A stretch of 15,961 nucleotides of DNA from JBBKXP01 sp038251315 (lineage in GTDB: Bacteria; Pseudomonadota; Alphaproteobacteria; Rhodobacterales; Rhodobacteraceae): positions 1 to 15,961 of the forward strand of contig JBBSBK010000088.1 of assembly GCA_038251315.1 (NCBI GenBank). The letters run 5' to 3'. The position numbers and the translations under genes are program-made. Under the pieces are notes generated by a model. The model was given only the letters and a program-made list of their open reading frames with translations. It did not search any database and had not been told where the DNA came from. This document shows positions 13,435-15,961 of this stretch, piece by piece. Position 1 is the stretch's first letter. Each line of letters begins with the position of its first letter.

Positions 13435-14760
13435 TTACCGTGCCAGCACCAGATCGGCTTTCAGACCCCCCAACCGCTCAGAATCGTCCAGGCGAAGCAC
13501 GCCACCGTGCAGGCGGGCGATGTCGGCGACGATCGCGAGACCCAGGCCGACACCCGATCCCTTGTCCTGATTGCGCGCCGGGTCCAGCCGGGAAAACGGG
13601 CGAAGGGCCTCTTCGCGCCGGGCGGCAGGAATGCCGGGTCCGTCGTCTTCGACACTGATCCGCAGGGTGCGTTCCATCACGGTGAGCCCGACCTCGGCGC
13701 GGGTGCCATAGCGCAGGGCGTTGCCGATCAGGTTTTCCAGCGCACGGCGCAGGGCCATCGGGCGCAGCGGCACCGGCGCGTCCAGCAGATCGACCCCTTT
13801 CAACGGCCCGAGGCTTGCCGCTTGCCCGGCCCTTTGGGCATCAGCGACGGCCTGCCGGACCAGCCCCAGCACATCGGTCGGAACGACGGCGTCACCTGCG
13901 TCACTGCGGGCAAAGTCGAGGAACGCATCGACCAGCCGCTGCATGTCGTCGACATCGCCGATCAACGGTGCCGCCTCGGCATCGTCCATCAGCGACAGGC
14001 CCAGACGCAACCGGGTCAGCGGCGTGCGCAGATCGTGGCTGACGCCCGACAGCATCATGGTGCGGCTTTGGGTCTGCCGTTCGATCCGGTTGCGCATGTC
14101 CAGAAAGGCGGTTCCGGCGGCCCGCACTTCGGTCGCGCCCGACGGAGCGTATGTGACGATCCGCCCTTTGCCATATTGTTGCGCGGCAGTGGCCATGCGT
14201 TTGATCGGACGCAACTGATTGCGCAGAAAAACGAACGAGATCAAGGTCATCAACGCGCCCATGACCACCATGACGACCAGCAGTTGATGCGGGTTGCTGG
14301 CCGATACCCGAATCCGGCTGAATGTAACGGCCATCGGCCCGTAGGCAGTGGCCAGCCGCAGGTCGACCCGACCCCGGTCGGTCAGGTCAACTGCTATAAC
14401 ATCGTTGCGCCGGTCGCGCAGTGTGGCGATCACCGCGCGCCCCGACAGGTCAAAGAACTCCCGCGCGTCCTTGCCGGGCGCGGCGACAGGCAAGGCGATC
14501 TCCATTTCAAGAGCGTTTGCGATCCGCGTTGCCGCCACACGCGCGGCGGCAAGGTCCGGCGCTTCGGCCACGGTTTCCTGCAGATATTGCAGGTCGAGTG
14601 CCACCGACCGGGTCATCAACTGCGTGACCCCTTCGAAATGCCGCTGTATGAATACGACCGAGACAAGGATTTGCAGCGTCAGAACCGGCAGCAGCAGGAT
14701 CAGGGCAGCGCGCCCGTAAAGGCCGCGGGGCATGGTGCGTTTGAGCCAGCGAAAGAACAT
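13435..14760 (-). CDS. EnvZ-like membrane sensor histidine kinase
   Basis: The 441-residue protein is a two-component sensor kinase. It has a first membrane helix (about 17-39), a periplasmic sensing part (40-157), a second helix (158-179), and a HAMP linker (about 180-233). The HisKA dimerisation domain carries the phosphorylated H242 in SGVSHDLRTPLTR, and the HATPase domain has the N box (ALENLIGNALRYG, N343 and N347), G1 (DDGPGIP, 372-378) and G2 (GSGVGLGLAI, 401-410). All catalytic motifs are intact. It resembles the EnvZ group, but the periplasmic part gives no signal. No response regulator lies beside it in the window. The ATG at 14760 lacks a clear ribosome site; ATG at codon 10 is an alternative. 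A 513-codon antisense frame over it is a shadow. Confidence 0.9.
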   Translation of the reverse strand: MFFRWLKRTMPRGLYGRAALILLLPVLTLQILVSVVFIQRHFEGVTQLMTRSVALDLQYLQETVAEAPDLAAARVAATRIANALEMEIALPVAAPGKDAREFFDLSGRAVIATLRDRRNDVIAVDLTDRGRVDLRLATAYGPMAVTFSRIRVSASNPHQLLVVMVVMGALMTLISFVFLRNQLRPIKRMATAAQQYGKGRIVTYAPSGATEVRAAGTAFLDMRNRIERQTQSRTMMLSGVSHDLRTPLTRLRLGLSLMDDAEAAPLIGDVDDMQRLVDAFLDFARSDAGDAVVPTDVLGLVRQAVADAQRAGQAASLGPLKGVDLLDAPVPLRPMALRRALENLIGNALRYGTRAEVGLTVMERTLRISVEDDGPGIPAARREEALRPFSRLDPARNQDKGSGVGLGLAIVADIARLHGGVLRLDDSERLGGLKADLVLAR

Positions 14761-14798
14761 GACCGCAGGCTAGCGGGCGGCAGGGCCAAGGGAAAGCG

Positions 14799-15704
14799 AT
14801 GTTCGCAAGCGAAAACGACTGGACGGTGGGCAAGGCCGTACGGCTACGCCGGGGATTGCTGCGGGTGCTGGCGCCCAATCCTTCGCCGATGACATGGCGG
14901 GGCACGAACAGCTATGTGCTGGGTGATACGACCGTTGCCGTGATCGACCCCGGCCCCGACGACCCGAACCATCTTGCCGCACTGGTCGCGGCGATCGGGG
15001 GACGGCCGGTGAGCCACATCATCGTGACCCACAGCCACCGCGACCATTCCACCCTTGCCCGCTCACTGGCGCAGGCGACGGGCGGGCCGGTGCTGGCCTA
15101 CGGCAACAGTCTGGCGGGACGCTCTGTGGTGATGACCGGGCTGGCGGCGACCGGGTTGGTGGGCGGCGGCGAAGGGGTCGATGTCGAATTCATGCCCGAC
15201 GATCGATTGCGCGATGGCCAAGTGATCGACGGCGACGGCTGGACCCTGCGCGTGGTTCATACCCCCGGCCATTTGGGCAACCATATCTGCCTTCGGTGGG
15301 GGCATATGATGTTCACCGGTGACCACGTGATGGGTTGGGCGACCTCGCTGGTCTCGCCCCCGGACGGAGACCTGAGCGATTTCATGATGTCCTGCCGCAA
15401 GCTGGCCCGGCTGCCCAGTGGCCCCGCCTATCCCGGTCACGGGCCTGTGGTGGCCAACACGACGACGCGGATCGGTTGGCTGGTCAGTCACCGGCTGAAA
15501 CGCGAGGCACAGATCATAGCGGCGTTGAGTCAAGGTCATGCGACAGTTCCAGAACTGACGGCGACGATCTACGCTGACACCGCCCCTGCTCTGCACCCCG
15601 CCGGCGCCCGAAACGTTCTGGCCCATCTCATTGATCTGCATAGCAGAAACATCGTCTGCGCCCGACCCGATCTGGGTGTCGGCGCGACATTCGCCCTAGT
15701 CTGA
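14799..15704 (+). CDS. Metallo-beta-lactamase-fold hydrolase, LACTB2-like
   Basis: The 301-residue protein is a cytoplasmic metallo-beta-lactamase-fold hydrolase. Zinc ligands are visible: THSHRDHS (H78, H80, D82, H83), H158 in VHTPGHLGNH, D175 in FTGDHVMG, and H214 in YPGHGP. The N-terminal NPSPMTWRGTNSYVLG and a C-terminal winged-helix-like tail (about 230-301) are typical of the LACTB2 group. LACTB2 in mammals is an RNA endonuclease, but bacterial relatives are poorly defined, so the substrate (RNA, thioester or other) is left open. GGGAAAG precedes the ATG. The gene is divergent from the kinase with 38 bases between them and precedes tRNA-Asn. Confidence 0.88.
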   Translation: MFASENDWTVGKAVRLRRGLLRVLAPNPSPMTWRGTNSYVLGDTTVAVIDPGPDDPNHLAALVAAIGGRPVSHIIVTHSHRDHSTLARSLAQATGGPVLAYGNSLAGRSVVMTGLAATGLVGGGEGVDVEFMPDDRLRDGQVIDGDGWTLRVVHTPGHLGNHICLRWGHMMFTGDHVMGWATSLVSPPDGDLSDFMMSCRKLARLPSGPAYPGHGPVVANTTTRIGWLVSHRLKREAQIIAALSQGHATVPELTATIYADTAPALHPAGARNVLAHLIDLHSRNIVCARPDLGVGATFALV

Positions 15705-15735
15705 CGCTGCCTCTGATTTATTTGCCCAAATCCAC

Positions 15736-15764
15736 TGGACGCGCCCGGAGAGCATTGCTATACG
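15736..15764 (+). promoter_or_regulatory. Promoter of tRNA-Asn
   Basis: TGGACG (15736-15741), a 17-base spacer and TATACG (15759-15764) place the start of transcription about five bases before the mature tRNA-Asn. Spacing and position are good, and the boxes match the housekeeping pattern in four to five positions each. Confidence 0.55.
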
Positions 15765-15775
15765 CGCCATCGTGT

Positions 15776-15850
15776 TCCGGCGTAGCTCAGCGGTAGAGCA
15801 GTTGACTGTTAATCAATTGGTCGTAGGTTCGATCCCTACCGCCGGAGCCA
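15776..15850 (+). tRNA. tRNA-Asn (anticodon GTT)
   Basis: The 75 bases form a complete cloverleaf. Acceptor TCCGGCG pairs with CGCCGGA without mismatch; D arm GCTC/GAGC; anticodon stem GTTGA/TCAAT with loop CTGTTAA; T arm GTAGG/CCTAC with TTCGATC; discriminator G; encoded CCA. Anticodon GTT and discriminator G both indicate asparagine. It is followed by repeats that suggest an integration site. Confidence 0.97.
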
Positions 15851-15934
15851 AAAAATCCTGAGAGGACCGATACTTAGCTTGGCTCCCTCAACTGCCCTTG
15901 GCGGATTTTTGTTTCTGGGGAACGCTAGGGGAAC
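15851..15934. repeat. Repeats downstream of tRNA-Asn, possible integrase site
   Basis: Two direct copies of GGGGAAC (15917-15923 and 15928-15934) lie 11 bases apart, one helical turn. Between them and the tRNA, AAAAATCC (15851-15858) and GGATTTTT (15903-15910) are perfect inverted repeats. Closely spaced G-rich direct repeats just past a tRNA 3' end are typical of arm-type binding sites for tyrosine integrases at island junctions. No integrase is inside the window. The remaining bases to 15961 hold no gene I can see. Confidence 0.5.
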
Positions 15935-15961
15935 AAGCCGACTACCGCCACCACGCCCCAC

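Noticed and set aside
13351..14892. 513-codon rightward open frame antisense to the histidine kinase
   Set aside because: Low-complexity composition rich in H, Q, R and G typical of the opposite strand of GC-rich genes; the minus strand carries all kinase motifs.
15719..15730. ATTTGCCCAAAT palindrome after the MBL gene as a terminator
   Set aside because: A five-pair stem with a two-base loop and no T run; too weak.
1..15961. CRISPR arrays, insertion sequences, phage genes, toxin-antitoxin or defence genes
   Set aside because: No regularly spaced repeats, transposase, phage or defence-type proteins are seen; XerD here is the chromosomal housekeeping recombinase.

Overview
The window reads as GC-rich chromosomal DNA from an alphaproteobacterium, most likely a Rhodobacterales (roseobacter-group) species. 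The grounds are the gene neighbourhoods (aroB-aroK divergent from a xerD unit; purM-purN-rnd; a free-standing corrinoid protein near a DUF1638 gene), the codon use and the protein sequences. No species can be named from sequence alone. It is dense and mostly housekeeping: 18 protein genes (one cut by the left edge), two tRNA genes, one convincing intrinsic terminator and several candidate promoters or operators. No intergenic stretch exceeds about 165 bases.

Left part (1-5105): aroB and aroK (shikimate pathway) run leftward with overlapping stop and start. Divergent from them is a tightly coupled rightward unit: a 51-residue membrane peptide, a 518-residue secreted helical protein of unknown function, and XerD. 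A CNNM/CorC-type membrane protein with CBS domains follows.

Middle (5110-9677): a leftward PA0069-type radical SAM gene is divergent from a corrinoid (B12-binding) protein. The latter ends in a strong terminator and is followed by a coupled pair: a 52-residue membrane peptide and a DUF1638 protein rich in Cys and His. The corrinoid protein has no methyltransferase domain, so it probably works with subunits encoded elsewhere, as in the split methionine synthase known from roseobacters. An Nramp manganese/metal transporter with a possible Fur/Mur-type operator follows, then a convergent sufE.

Right part (9794-15961): a small lipoprotein gene converges on the leftward purM-purN-rnd operon (purine synthesis and RNA 3' processing). 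Upstream of purM lie a nested dyad and a tRNA gene with anticodon CAT (probably the lysidine-modified Ile2 type). A leftward sensor histidine kinase without a neighbouring regulator is divergent from a LACTB2-like metallo-beta-lactamase-fold hydrolase. The window ends with tRNA-Asn, followed by paired GGGGAAC repeats that look like integrase arm sites, so a genomic island may begin at the right edge.

The best leads for something undescribed are the corrinoid/DUF1638 locus with its small membrane protein, the peptide plus secreted-protein pair in front of xerD, and the possible island junction at tRNA-Asn. Nothing here looks like a defence system, prophage body, transposon or CRISPR array.
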